64,000 bases of DNA, taken from NCBI GenBank assembly GCA_015066205.1, contig SVOV01000006.1, positions 26,491-90,490 on the forward strand. The letters are read 5' to 3'. Positions 43,265-53,800 of this stretch are shown here, piece after piece. The notes below the pieces were generated by a model. It was not told where the DNA came from and searched no databases. It worked only from the letters and a program-made list of their open reading frames with translations. Each line of letters opens with the position of its first letter. The first letter of the stretch is position 1. This stretch comes from Oscillospiraceae bacterium (GTDB lineage Bacteria > Bacillota > Clostridia > Oscillospirales > Acutalibacteraceae). A program made the translations under genes and the position numbers.

Positions 43265-44096
43265 ATATATTCAGAAGAATAAGCGCGGCAATGATAAGAA
43301 GCAGTGCGAACATCTGAAGCTTTGTCAGCTTTTCTTTGAAAATGAAGATCCCTGTTATTGTCACAGCAAGAATAGTTGCGACGGAAAAGGTGGGATAAGC
43401 GGCTACAGCAGGTATTCTTTCGAGTGCTAATATCAGAAATTTTGATGAAAAGAAATTCGGGATTCCTATTAATGCGCCAAAAAGAATGTCTGTTCTTGAG
43501 GGCTTTTCTTTTCTTATGATAACTAATATTACACAAAGAACGAAAGCTGTTATGAAAGTGAAAAATAAGAACTGGTTTGTAAGCTCTAAAGGACCGTAGA
43601 ATTCATAAACCTTAGACATTGCATCTGCACTGCCTCCGAGCAGTAGCAGAAGTATAAGTGTCAAGCCGAAACGGGAGGATGAGCCCTCCTTTTTGATATT
43701 GATAATAATTATGGCGGCTACGGCAATTATAAAGCCTGTTATCTGCACGGCAGTCGGAATTTCATCAAATAACACAACGGACAAGACAAAAGGGACAAGA
43801 AGGCCTAACTTCATAAAAATCGATGAAAGTACAATTCCGTGCTTTTCTGTATTGAATTGAAGAAGAATAAAGCTTATGAGATAAAGTATACCGTTTACCG
43901 TTCCCAATGTTACGGAAGAGGATAAAGAGGGATTTTCGGGCAGTATATCGAAACGGGTGTAAATTGCGGCAAAAAGCGAACAGATAAAATAATTTGCCGC
44001 AAGCATTGTAAGCTTTCCCTTGACCTTATCGGAGCTGGATCTCATTATTACAGAAATCAGAGAGCTTGAAAGTATTGCTAAAATAAGATATAACAT
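43263..44096 (-). CDS. EamA/DMT-superfamily transporter
   Basis: A 277-residue protein with ten short hydrophobic helices in two EamA-like repeats (residues about 1-135 and 145-277), ending LLIIAALILLNI. Members export amino acids, nucleotide sugars or metabolites. It is convergent with the condensation gene, so an export role for its product is possible but not supported by a shared operon. Confidence 0.87.
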   Translation of the reverse strand: MLYLILAILSSSLISVIMRSSSDKVKGKLTMLAANYFICSLFAAIYTRFDILPENPSLSSSVTLGTVNGILYLISFILLQFNTEKHGIVLSSIFMKLGLLVPFVLSVVLFDEIPTAVQITGFIIAVAAIIIINIKKEGSSSRFGLTLILLLLLGGSADAMSKVYEFYGPLELTNQFLFFTFITAFVLCVILVIIRKEKPSRTDILFGALIGIPNFFSSKFLILALERIPAVAAYPTFSVATILAVTITGIFIFKEKLTKLQMFALLLIIAALILLNI

Positions 44097-44129
44097 AGAA
44101 TTCTCCGTTAAAAAAACTTAATAGCGGTG

Positions 44130-44158
44130 TTGCAATTTAACATAAATATTATTATACT
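44130..44158 (+). promoter_or_regulatory. SigA promoter of the TraX-like operon
   Basis: -35 TTGCAA (44130-44135), 17 bp, -10 TATACT (44153-44158). Confidence 0.75.
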
Positions 44159-44204
44159 TAATTAAAAGCGTCAGTTCAATATTTATTTATCAGGGAGCGT
44201 TGCA

Positions 44205-44894
44205 ATGAAAAGCATTTTTAAGGGTCTTACAAATAATCAGCTTAAAATATTGGCTTGTTTTTCGATGCTTCTTGATCATGTAGGAAAAGAGCTTTTGCCG
44301 GATATTAAGCTTTTGCAGATAATCGGAAGAATTGCTTTTCCCGTCTTCGCCTTTATGATAGCCGAGGGCTGCTGTTATACCCGTAATAAGAGAGCATATT
44401 TTCTTAAAATTTCGGGGCTTGCACTCGGGTGTCAGTTGGTTTATTTTATAGCAGAGCGCTCTTTTTATCAGAATGTGCTTGTGACATTTTCTCTTGCAGT
44501 TTTAACTATTTTTGCTGTTGATTCCGTGAGAAAGCGAAGGAATGCTTTATCAGTTGTCTTGCTTTTAACCGATATTGCAGTTGTCTTATTCCTGTGCTTT
44601 GGTTTTCCGGAAATTGTCAGTGGCTTTCATATCGATTACGGAATTTTCGGGTTGATGCTTCCCGTTGCGGTATATCTTGCACCGAAAAAGTCAGTAAAAT
44701 TAATAGTGTTAACTGTCTTTTTAATACTTTTAAGTATAGATCTCGGAGGAATTCAGTGGTACTCACTGATTTCAGTTATAATTCTTTCTCTTTATAACGG
44801 AAAAAGAGGTAAAATTAATCTCAAATATCTGTTTTATATCTTTTATCCCTTACATCTTGCTCTTATATATTTAGTAAAAATCTTGTTTTTCTGA
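44205..44894 (+). CDS. TraX-family membrane protein
   Basis: 229 residues, about eight TM helices. The N-terminal LTNNQLKILACFSMLLDHVG and FPVFAFMIAEGCCYTRNK motifs are those of the TraX/acyltransferase-like family; TraX itself acetylates F-pilin. No other conjugation gene is present, so in this setting it is likely a membrane O-acyltransferase for a peptide or glycan. It is followed 17 nt later by the TIGR00300-type gene. Confidence 0.87.
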   Translation: MKSIFKGLTNNQLKILACFSMLLDHVGKELLPDIKLLQIIGRIAFPVFAFMIAEGCCYTRNKRAYFLKISGLALGCQLVYFIAERSFYQNVLVTFSLAVLTIFAVDSVRKRRNALSVVLLLTDIAVVLFLCFGFPEIVSGFHIDYGIFGLMLPVAVYLAPKKSVKLIVLTVFLILLSIDLGGIQWYSLISVIILSLYNGKRGKINLKYLFYIFYPLHLALIYLVKILFF

Positions 44895-44911
44895 TTTCAG
44901 GAGGAAAATTT

Positions 44912-46009
44912 ATGTCTTTTGTAATGCCGAAATATAATGCACCCGATTTTACAAAAATTGAATTCAGGAATGCCCCCGATGTTAAGACCGAAAGGGTTGA
45001 AGCGGACGGTGTTGCTCCCGAATATTACCACAGCACTTCTATGTATCCCGAATATTTTAAGATTAACGGTGAGTGGATTCTTGCCAAGGAAAGCAGAATG
45101 GACTCATGTGTTGTTATCGGTGACGGTGGAGAGCTTAAGGTGGTTGAAGCAAGAAACCTTAAGATCGGGGACAGAGTAATTCTCGGCAGAACCGAAAACT
45201 GTGAAGAGGGTATTTTTCTTCATCCTGACGGTTTTTCTGCACCCGATGAAGATATAGACGATAAATTTGTTTTCAGACAGGGCAGAAGCCGTGAAACATC
45301 ATATTCCCGTGACTATGATAATCTTTTTGAGCTTCTGAAGCACGAAAAGGAGCACGGCAATATTGTATGGGTAATGGGCCCTGCTTTCGCCTTTGATGCC
45401 GATGCAAGGCGTGCTATGCAGCTTCTTATTGAAAACGGCTATGCTCACGGTGTTCTTGCGGGTAATGCACTTGCGACCCATGACCTCGAGGGAGCTCTTC
45501 TTCATACCGCCCTCGGTCAGGATATATATACACAGAAATCTCAGCCAAACGGGCATTATAACCATCTTGATATATGTAATAAGGTCAGAAGAAGCGGATC
45601 TATACCTGAGTTTATTAAAGAGTATGAGCTCAATGACGGAATAATGTGCAGTTGTGTTAAAAACGGCGTGCCGGTCGTTCTTGCGGGCTCTATCCGTGAT
45701 GACGGTCCTCTTCCCGAGGTTATAAGCGATGTGTATAAGGCGGCAGATGCTATGAGAGGAGTTGTGAAAAATGCAACTACCGTTATTTGTATGGCAACTA
45801 TGCTTCATACAATTGCTACGGGTAATATGTCACCGTCTTTCAGGGTAATGGAGGACGGAACAGTCAGACCCTTATATATTTATACAGTCGATATAGATGA
45901 ATTTGTTGTAAATAAGCTTCTTGACAGGGGAAGCCTCAGTGCAATTACTGTTGTTGCCAATGTTCAGGACTTTATAACCCTTGTTGCAAAGGGCTTGGGG
46001 CTTATGTAA
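44912..46009 (+). CDS. TIGR00300-family protein (LOR/SDH-type, archaeal ornithine cyclodeaminase/ArgZ-related)
   Basis: A 365-residue soluble protein. AGNALATHDLEGALLHTALGQDIYT is characteristic of the LOR/SDH-like TIGR00300 group, which includes the archaeal alternative ornithine cyclodeaminase and the C-terminal part of cyanobacterial AgrE/ArgZ. In the first 110 residues SRMDSCVVIGDGGELKVVEA matches the family N-terminus. Ornithine to proline conversion is the likeliest activity. It shares the TraX-like transcript. Confidence 0.78.
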   Translation: MSFVMPKYNAPDFTKIEFRNAPDVKTERVEADGVAPEYYHSTSMYPEYFKINGEWILAKESRMDSCVVIGDGGELKVVEARNLKIGDRVILGRTENCEEGIFLHPDGFSAPDEDIDDKFVFRQGRSRETSYSRDYDNLFELLKHEKEHGNIVWVMGPAFAFDADARRAMQLLIENGYAHGVLAGNALATHDLEGALLHTALGQDIYTQKSQPNGHYNHLDICNKVRRSGSIPEFIKEYELNDGIMCSCVKNGVPVVLAGSIRDDGPLPEVISDVYKAADAMRGVVKNATTVICMATMLHTIATGNMSPSFRVMEDGTVRPLYIYTVDIDEFVVNKLLDRGSLSAITVVANVQDFITLVAKGLGLM

Positions 46010-46015
46010 CAGTTT

Positions 46016-46049
46016 TGACGGGTGTTCAGATGAACACCCGTCAGTTTTT
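46016..46049 (+). terminator. Terminator after the TIGR00300-type gene
   Basis: Perfect 13-bp arms TGACGGGTGTTCA and TGAACACCCGTCA, then GTTTTT. It also abuts the convergent GH30 gene. Confidence 0.85.
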
Positions 46050-47482
46050 CAGCTTAAAATGAATGTTGTGATGCTGTTTTCTTTGAGGTCGGCGCTGAAT
46101 GAATTGTTAGTAATATTAATTTCTGAAAGCTTGTTCCAATGCTCTCCGTCTTTCAGGCTTCCGCTTGTTCTTATCGGAAGCGCAGTCTTAAATTCCTTTG
46201 AAAAACCGTCAAGCTTAAAGCTTATGCTGTCGCTTGTTCTTTTTGTGTTTACGGCTACTATTACCGCTTTTTGATTCTTTTTGTCGAAAGCGGCGATATA
46301 TTTTTTGTCGTCGGGATGAATTATTGTCATTCCCGGTGTTATGAATTTTGTAAACTGTCCGAAAGCATAATATTTTTGAGAAAGACAGATTTTTTCATTG
46401 TCAATGTCAGCGAAGGCAGTTCCCCAGAAGCCCTTTGTAAGATCGGGGAGGGACGGCATATCAAGTCTTCCTTTTTCGTCGGGGATTCTCGAAATATATG
46501 AAGCTACTATCTGCCATATTACCCAGGCGGAGGGGGAGAGGGTGTTGAGGTCTTCAATGATTTTTTCACAAAGCCATAAGGCGGGACCCATTTCACCGCT
46601 GCCGTCACCCGAAACTCCGCTCCAGTCGGATTCGTCCATCCATATGTTTTTGCCGAGTTCCCTTGAAAGCCTTCCTATTTGTGGTGTGGCTTTTGCGTAT
46701 GTGTGAACGCTTATTCTTCTTATCTCATTCATAGCCTCTTTCGAGAGCATTTTTGCGGCAATATACGCTGTGACTGTGTTTGTTTCATCACTTGATGTCA
46801 GAATAATATCATGGAGACCCTTTTCCTTAAGCGCCTGTGCCGTTGCAATAAGAATACTGCTTTGCATTTTACCGGGGGAAACGAAACAGCCCTCTTGCTT
46901 TTCGGAATATGCCTTCCAGTAGTTTGATACAGGCTCATTCATAGGCGCAAGGCTTCTTATTTTGATATTCATTTCATTTTGAATATACTGACAGACTGTT
47001 GCGAGATATTCTCCGAAGGGGCGGATAAATTCTTTTTTGAGATTATTTGTAACACCCGACTTACTGCCCGAACTGCAGCCGCTTACTGTCATATAGTAGG
47101 GCGGTGAATTGGAAAAGGCTTCTACAAAGGAAAGCTTTCCCGCCGCTTCATAACAGGCTTTAAGGGTGTTTAGCTGATTTAGATCGGTATCGGAATTAAA
47201 GACAAAATCATTTTTACTTTCATCATATTTCCACCAACCGGGCATTTCGGAATCGGTTCTTTTAATATGATTATGCTTCGGGTCGTCACCGCCACCGATA
47301 TTATATCGCATAATATTAAGGGAAAGTCCTTCTTCTGAAAAGAACAGTCTTGCGCTGTCACTTATAAGCTTTTCGCTGAAGCCGATTCTGTTAGCCCACC
47401 AGCAAAGGCTCGTGCCCCAACCCTCAAAAACACCGTTATTTGTTTTTGAAGCGTTACCGAGTAAAATATTAACTCTCTTCAT
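46049..47482 (-). CDS. GH30-family glycoside hydrolase
   Basis: 477 residues, no signal peptide. The start GVFEGWGTSLCWWANRIG and MRYNIGGGDDPKHNHI are hallmarks of GH30 enzymes of the endo-beta-1,6-galactanase kind. The acid/base Glu lies in LAPMNEP (about residue 182) and the nucleophile in WMDESDWSG (about 284), and a beta-sandwich follows at the C-terminus. It would cut beta-1,6-galactan or a related side chain. Lack of a signal implies use on imported oligosaccharides. It has its own promoter and is separate from the upstream RiPP-like operon. Confidence 0.86.
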   Translation of the reverse strand: MKRVNILLGNASKTNNGVFEGWGTSLCWWANRIGFSEKLISDSARLFFSEEGLSLNIMRYNIGGGDDPKHNHIKRTDSEMPGWWKYDESKNDFVFNSDTDLNQLNTLKACYEAAGKLSFVEAFSNSPPYYMTVSGCSSGSKSGVTNNLKKEFIRPFGEYLATVCQYIQNEMNIKIRSLAPMNEPVSNYWKAYSEKQEGCFVSPGKMQSSILIATAQALKEKGLHDIILTSSDETNTVTAYIAAKMLSKEAMNEIRRISVHTYAKATPQIGRLSRELGKNIWMDESDWSGVSGDGSGEMGPALWLCEKIIEDLNTLSPSAWVIWQIVASYISRIPDEKGRLDMPSLPDLTKGFWGTAFADIDNEKICLSQKYYAFGQFTKFITPGMTIIHPDDKKYIAAFDKKNQKAVIVAVNTKRTSDSISFKLDGFSKEFKTALPIRTSGSLKDGEHWNKLSEINITNNSFSADLKENSITTFILS

Positions 47483-47521
47483 CCCTTGTCCCCGCTTTCA
47501 TCTGAATTCTATTCTATAATT

Positions 47522-47550
47522 ATAATAACATCTTATAATAAAATTTACAA
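47522..47550 (-). promoter_or_regulatory. SigA promoter of the GH30 gene
   Basis: Minus-strand -35 TTGTAA (47545-47550), 17 bp, -10 TATTAT (47522-47527). Confidence 0.7.
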
Positions 47551-47592
47551 TAAAAAGACATCGGGAGAAACTTCATTTTGAAGTTTCTCCCG
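47551..47592 (-). terminator. Terminator of the RiPP-like operon
   Basis: CGGGAGAAACTTC (47562-47574) pairs with GAAGTTTCTCCCG (47580-47592); on the minus strand TGTCTTTTTA follows. It ends the transcript that includes the 76-residue peptide. Confidence 0.85.
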
Positions 47593-47608
47593 AAAATCTT
47601 TACCTTAA

Positions 47609-47839
47609 TCAGGAAAGAAATGCCTGTGCTGCGCCGAGTTCAGCCGATGTGAATTTACAGTAAATGTCAATAGGTAATTGGTCTTTACAGGCTTCGGTTG
47701 CTGCAAATGAATTTTCGGTAATCTGAAGACCTGTAATAGCCTGTATCAAATCAAGGTCGGCTTGTACACTGCAGAATGCAGGTCCGTTTGCACTTACAGA
47801 GGCAGTTAATGAAATTGTAGGTTTTACATACTTTTGCAT
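47609..47839 (-). CDS. 76-residue putative RiPP precursor or small partner peptide
   Basis: It opens MQKYVKPTISLTASVSANGP, a KPxI start seen in several natural-product precursor families. It has three Cys (23, 51, 61) and ends AELGAAQAFLS with a C-terminal serine. An AGGAGGA ribosome site precedes the ATG, and it lies 14 nt after the giant secreted protein gene, downstream of an HprK-like kinase and a radical SAM enzyme in the same operon. No signal peptide is predicted. The size, Cys content and position suit a modified peptide. A structural partner of the giant protein is the alternative. Confidence 0.6.
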   Translation of the reverse strand: MQKYVKPTISLTASVSANGPAFCSVQADLDLIQAITGLQITENSFAATEACKDQLPIDIYCKFTSAELGAAQAFLS

Positions 47840-47853
47840 TCTCTCTTCCTCCT

Positions 47854-50800
47854 TTATGCAAATAATGTTTTGAAGAATCTGATAATCATATCAAAGAAGC
47901 TCTTGATTTCAGCAAGAATATCTTCAAATATGTTAAGGATGCTGTCAGAATCAGTGTTATCATCAGGAGTTTCCTGTTCATTACCTGTTGTGTCCTCTAT
48001 ATCGGTATTGGGTTCAATATAGGGGGGATTTTCGGGGAACTGATTTTCTGTATTTTCAGAGGTGTTGTCCGAAATTACAGGTTCTGATGCAGTCATCATC
48101 ATTCTGATTCTGGGAAGGCTTGCCATCATCATTGGTGCAATAGCTGCTTCGCTGTTAAGCTTAATGTTATCAATAGACAATAAATTAGAGCCTGAATTTT
48201 TAATTGTTACAGTACCAATGCCTGTGGTTTGGTCTATCTCTAAATAATTGGTTATATCATAGTACATCTCATTTGATGTTGTTAAATCAATCTTGTTACC
48301 GTTGATAGTGGCTTGAGTTGTACCGTTAACAGCACGAAGACTGACCATAACCCTTGATGAAGCATTAGCTAACTGAACATTAAATGCAATACCATCGTTA
48401 TTTCCGGGAATGAGATAAATCTCATTAGAAGGACCTGTCTTTTCATAGTTTGAAAATTCAATAGTTGACTCAGGCTGATTCTCTGCACTTTGATCTTTAA
48501 CAGATTCGACATAAGCAATTCCGTTAAGTTCGCCGGTGTTAGATGTAATCTGACCTGATTCAAGAATTTTATCAATTACGCTGAAATATGACATTCCTAA
48601 TTCAGAAGTAACATAATTGTCAGAAGCGAATGAGGGGTAGAGAGGATTATAAACTCTGTAACCGTCAAAATAGTTGGTAAGAACTGTAAAGTCTCTGTCA
48701 GTATCAATACCTGTGCTTCCGAAAGTGCTGATAAATGAATCAGTTTCGGAATCTTCGCCTGCACCTGTTCCGCCATTGAGAACGGAATTATTATCACAGA
48801 AAATAACCTCAATATCTTCTTCAAGAAGGTCTTCCATTTCAGCTATTACAAGAATAGCTTCTTTAGCTTGCTCTGTAATATCTCTTGTATAGAATGTGAT
48901 GTCAGAGTCAAGAGCAAATGTTGAAACAGGAGAAGCGGCACCTCGTTTTCCTACTACAGATGAAAGATAAGCTGATGTTATTTCAACAGTGTAAGTTCCG
49001 ATATCAGCATTATTATGATGAAGAATCGGTACTTGATTAATTTTTTCTCCGTCGGTGTAATAATTACTGTCAGAGAAATAGGTATCAAGAATGTAAGCCT
49101 TTTCAACTGAATTTCCATTCTTTATTGTAACAATATAAATACCTGTATTCTTACCGCAAGAGCCGTAAAGATCAATTGCATTACCCGTATAGGTGAATGA
49201 TAAGGTATCACTTCTGTTAGAGTTATCTACGGCTTCATCGAGGTAATCGCTTCTGTAAGCGACTGTTGATGTGTATGCAGTGCCATAAGAGAAACCTGTG
49301 CCGTCAGCCTTATAGGCTTCTTCAAAACCGTAAATATCACTGTCGGAGGTAAGGCTCTGGTAGAAGGTTTTTGGAGTTCCGACAGATGTCCATTTTGTAT
49401 AAGTACCGTTATTTGAAGGAATACTTATTTTGTTTTCTTCCAAATATACGTTAGAAGCGGGAAGGATATTGATCTTAAACCAGTCATATTTTCCGCTGTC
49501 ACGCTTGATAAGGCAATAACCGGACGAATGGTCATAGCCGTATTCGTCATAAGTCAGACTGTTGGAGTTTTTAAGTCCGTAAATAAGGTCAAGCCAGTTG
49601 TCAGCTCTCATTGTTACATTGTTAGCATTTAAGTGACCGACCTTACCGCTCTGCTTTGTGGGAAGCTGGCTTATGGCAATTAACTCACCGTTAACATCCG
49701 TATCAAGCATTTCAATGCCGTAGTCAAGAATGTAGGTGTATTCGGGTATTGTAAAGTTTTCAGCAGGATAATACTTTATGGGGTTATTTGCTGAAAGGTA
49801 GGTTGAATTCTGATAAAGCGCCGTATTGTCATGAACTGTAATATTGGCATTATTGAATTCATAATCGGGATTTGCAAGAAGCCCCGAAATTTCAATAACT
49901 AATTTTTTACCGTTTGCCTGATTAGCCGCATCTGCTGAAACATAATTTGCTGTATAGTCAAAGCCTGTGACATCAAAAGCTTTGTTACTTGAATTGGCGA
50001 CAGAAACCCAACTATATGAAAGACTGCCGTCGGTTACCGGGACGGGATTCTCGAAGGAAATTCTTCCGAGTCCGTCCGTTCTTTGTTTTGCAGTCATAAG
50101 CTTAACAGTATGATCTTGGGGGATTAAGAATAAGCTGTTGATATGTTCACGAACAATTGATGATGCATCAAGCTTTGCGAGTGCATTAACACTGTTTGAT
50201 GTTATCGAATTATAGAAAAATTGCACAGTATTATCAACTTCAGTTGTGGAATTAAATTGTTGAACTGCTAATGAAAAGTCAATATTTTTTATATTCTTCT
50301 CGCCGGGGGATGAAAGACTGCTTGCAAAAAGATAGTCTGAAGAAATAAGTTCCAAAGCCTCGGACACATCAACCTCTGATGTGTCTGAATCAGTTTCACA
50401 AAATCTAACGGTGTAAATATAGCCGCCATGTGTCTGTTTTATTGATTTTGCAACATTAATAGCGGCATTTGCAATCGTGTTGGTAAAGCTTGTACCGTCT
50501 GTAAACATAACTACACAAACGCTACGGTTACCGTCGGCAAAATAGCTTGAGTCAGAGTGCTGTATAATATTTGATGCCATATTCAAACCAACAACATGCT
50601 GAGTTGCTCCGCCTGTTGCCGTAAGTCCATTTATAACATTCTTAACATCGTTAAATTTGCTGACACTATAAAAGGCATTTTTGTAATTATCTGTTGTTAT
50701 GCTTCCATAGGTCTTTTTAGCATTATCAGATGCTGTATATAAACCGCTATTACTGTCAGGAGAGGAGAATGCAGCAACTGCTATACGGTGGTCAAGGTTG

Positions 50801-53800
50801 TAATTAGCTGCATTTTCCTGAATTTTCCATACAAGCTGATTTGCAGCAATTTGAACATTACTAAGACGAGGAGATGTTTCAGAATTTCGCTGATAACATA
50901 CACCACTATAAACTATAGTATTATATCTGTCTTTTTGAGTATGACCTTTTACATCCTGTGCTTCACTATTTGTTGTTTCATTTATAGTCCAAGTTTTTGT
51001 AGATGGATGATACCAATATTTTACATTGGTCTTTGGGTGTGTGTACCAAAGATAAATCTTTTGATGATTATACCAACCCACACTTGATGTTCCATTTCCG
51101 ACAGCTCGTACACTAACATTACACATAACACCATCTTCATGCTGAATCCACATATTACCTGTAAAAGTATGATCTCCTCTCCAGTCCTCTGTTACTTCAG
51201 TAGTTCCGGCTGCTGCTTGAAGATCAAAACTAGAAAATTGACGGAAACCATTGAAAAACCTGTAGTTTTCAGTGCCCATACTTGTAGAGTTATCAAAAAG
51301 TAATATAAAATCTGTAGGTCTGCTATTTACGGTCTGATACTGTATGGGGGAGTTTGCATATGTTTCAAGAGTTACTGTATATGTGCCGTCAGACTGAAGC
51401 TCAGCATTCATATCTGTATGTACTCTTGTATCATAAGTTGTTGAATAAGGATCAGGAACTTTTTTATAAATGCTTATTTCCCCGTATGATACATCGGGTA
51501 CTGCTGTTGCGACATTACCGCTATTCGTTGCGTATTTCATTCCGTCAGCATGGAAGGTACCGTCAAGTTCAGAAAGATTGTCATATCTTGGCAGATAGTC
51601 AGTAATTCCATGGTTCGAATAGTACGAAGAATAAGCTTCAGAGTGAGAAGGCAAAGTACCGTCATTGCACCATAAATAACTTGCCGCATCGTTATTATTT
51701 GCATCTTTAAAAGAATAATAAATATAAAAATCTCCGTTGCCGCTTTCCAGAATACCAAGGGGATAAGCGGAATCACTCATTGAAAATACGCGTGTATTAA
51801 ATGATAGATATGAATTTTTATTATAATAATAATCGCAGTTTTGTATATAGCAAGTATTACCGGAAACATTAATGTTCCATCTGATGGATTTAAGATTATC
51901 GTCTTCTTCTGTGATGTATATAATCTCATTATAGCTCTCATCATAGTCAGTTGAATAATTATCTATTCTGTGACCGATAACACCAATTGAATCACCGGTT
52001 GCAATAGGAGTTAAAGTGTTCTGTTTGGGAAGATTATAATATCCGTATCCGCCGAATGAATCTAATGCATAAATATAGTTTTTCTGAGTTACAGGATCCT
52101 TTTCTTTAGATTCGAAGACAATGAGATATTCTGATTTTTGTCCGTTGTCCTGGTCTTTAATCTGATTGAGAGATGTGACCTTTTCGTAGTAAATCGAGCT
52201 TACCTCTTCAACCGGTCTTTCTTCACCAAGAATAGCATATTGATCTATTTTCCAAATTACATCTATGGGTTCTGTACATACATCAGATGATTTTGCTCTG
52301 TAGTTATATGCTGCACCTTCACCGAAGATATAAAGATAATCATCCATAACACAAAGAGCTTCACCCATATATGGCATATCATATTCTGAGAAATTTTTAC
52401 TTGTATCAACACCGAATTGATTTACTGTGTTAACGAGATGACACTTTCTTGAACGGTTATTGATGGTTAAAGATTCAGTACCGGGGGCGCTGATGTCAAT
52501 ATCAGCTATCGCAAGAGCTCTTGTGTGGTTGTCGCCAGCATTTCTGTCCCATGAACGGCTTATATAAATTCTGCCTTTATCGACCATAGCATACTGAATC
52601 TTATCAATATTATTATTAAAAGCTATAACATAGGAAGGATTACCGACACAATTGTGAGCATCGTTTTCATCAACAGTATAGGAATTGTGTCTTTCATAAA
52701 TATGAAGATTTGAAATCTTGACATCTCTGTTAGCTGTTATATCGTCAATATCAAATCTGATATTATATGAACCGGTAACATTAGCTGATGTAGCCCAGTT
52801 ACATTCGCCGAGACCTGTGCCGTCTGGTTTAGTAAGCTGAACACCTGGAGTAAAGTTAAGCTTGTAGTGCCAGGTTCCGTCGGCATTTTGTGTCACGGTC
52901 ATATCCTTACCACCGATTGTGGGTCTCGTGTTTGTGTAACTGGTTGTTCCGCCGTTATACAATAAATAAAAATCAATACCATTCATTGATTTATCTGTAT
53001 AGTCAAATTCAAGTGAATAATCAAGCCCTTTAAAAAGATACACAGAACCGAATGTGGGGCAGATTTCGGGTACCTTGTCGCCTGAATTCATTATTGCCTG
53101 AGCTGAAATATCATAGTATCCGTTATCATCAACATTTACAGTATAATTCAATGTGGCATTACCGACAACACCATTATTATCATAGTTTTGGGTTTGTGAA
53201 AGAGGAGAGTTTACTGCACCTTTGGGATCTATAATATTTTTGTCCTGAAGGTTATACCACTCTTCTTCTGAGGATTCACCGTGAAGCTTGAAGCCAATAA
53301 GTAAACTGTTATATTTGCTGTTTGCTTTGTTTGAATAATCAGTGTTTTTTTCGTAATAGAAATTACCGGCCCAGAGAACGCCTTCATCATAACAACAGAA
53401 TGATGTGGGCGCACTTTTTTCGCTGCCACCGTATAATTCTCCTGAACAGTCAATAGAGTCCCATAAGTATATATCTTTAACAGTTCCGGGCTCCACATCC
53501 ATTTCAGAAAGGGGGACATAACTGATTAAGCTTGCGGAGTCAGCATAATAAAAATTATATTCTGAAGCTGCAATACCGCCGCCATGTGATGTATTTACAG
53601 ATTTATCTGTGTTAAAAATTTTGAAAAGAGCAACAAATTCTGTTGTAACGGCGTCAAGTGCATAAACAACAGAATTCTGCTTTACATGGCCTTCTGTTGT
53701 GTTTGCGTCATATGCAGAAATAAGAATCCATTCCTTTTCTTTCCAATATGTCATACCCTGAGGGGTGTAATCATCATCGGATGAAAGTCCGGGAATAACA

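Noticed and set aside
44205..44894. Conjugative element marked by TraX
   Set aside because: No relaxase, coupling protein, type IV secretion or integrase gene nearby; TraX-like proteins occur widely on chromosomes.
45299..45808. 169-residue minus-strand frame inside the TIGR00300-type gene
   Set aside because: Antisense to a conserved enzyme with no start signals.
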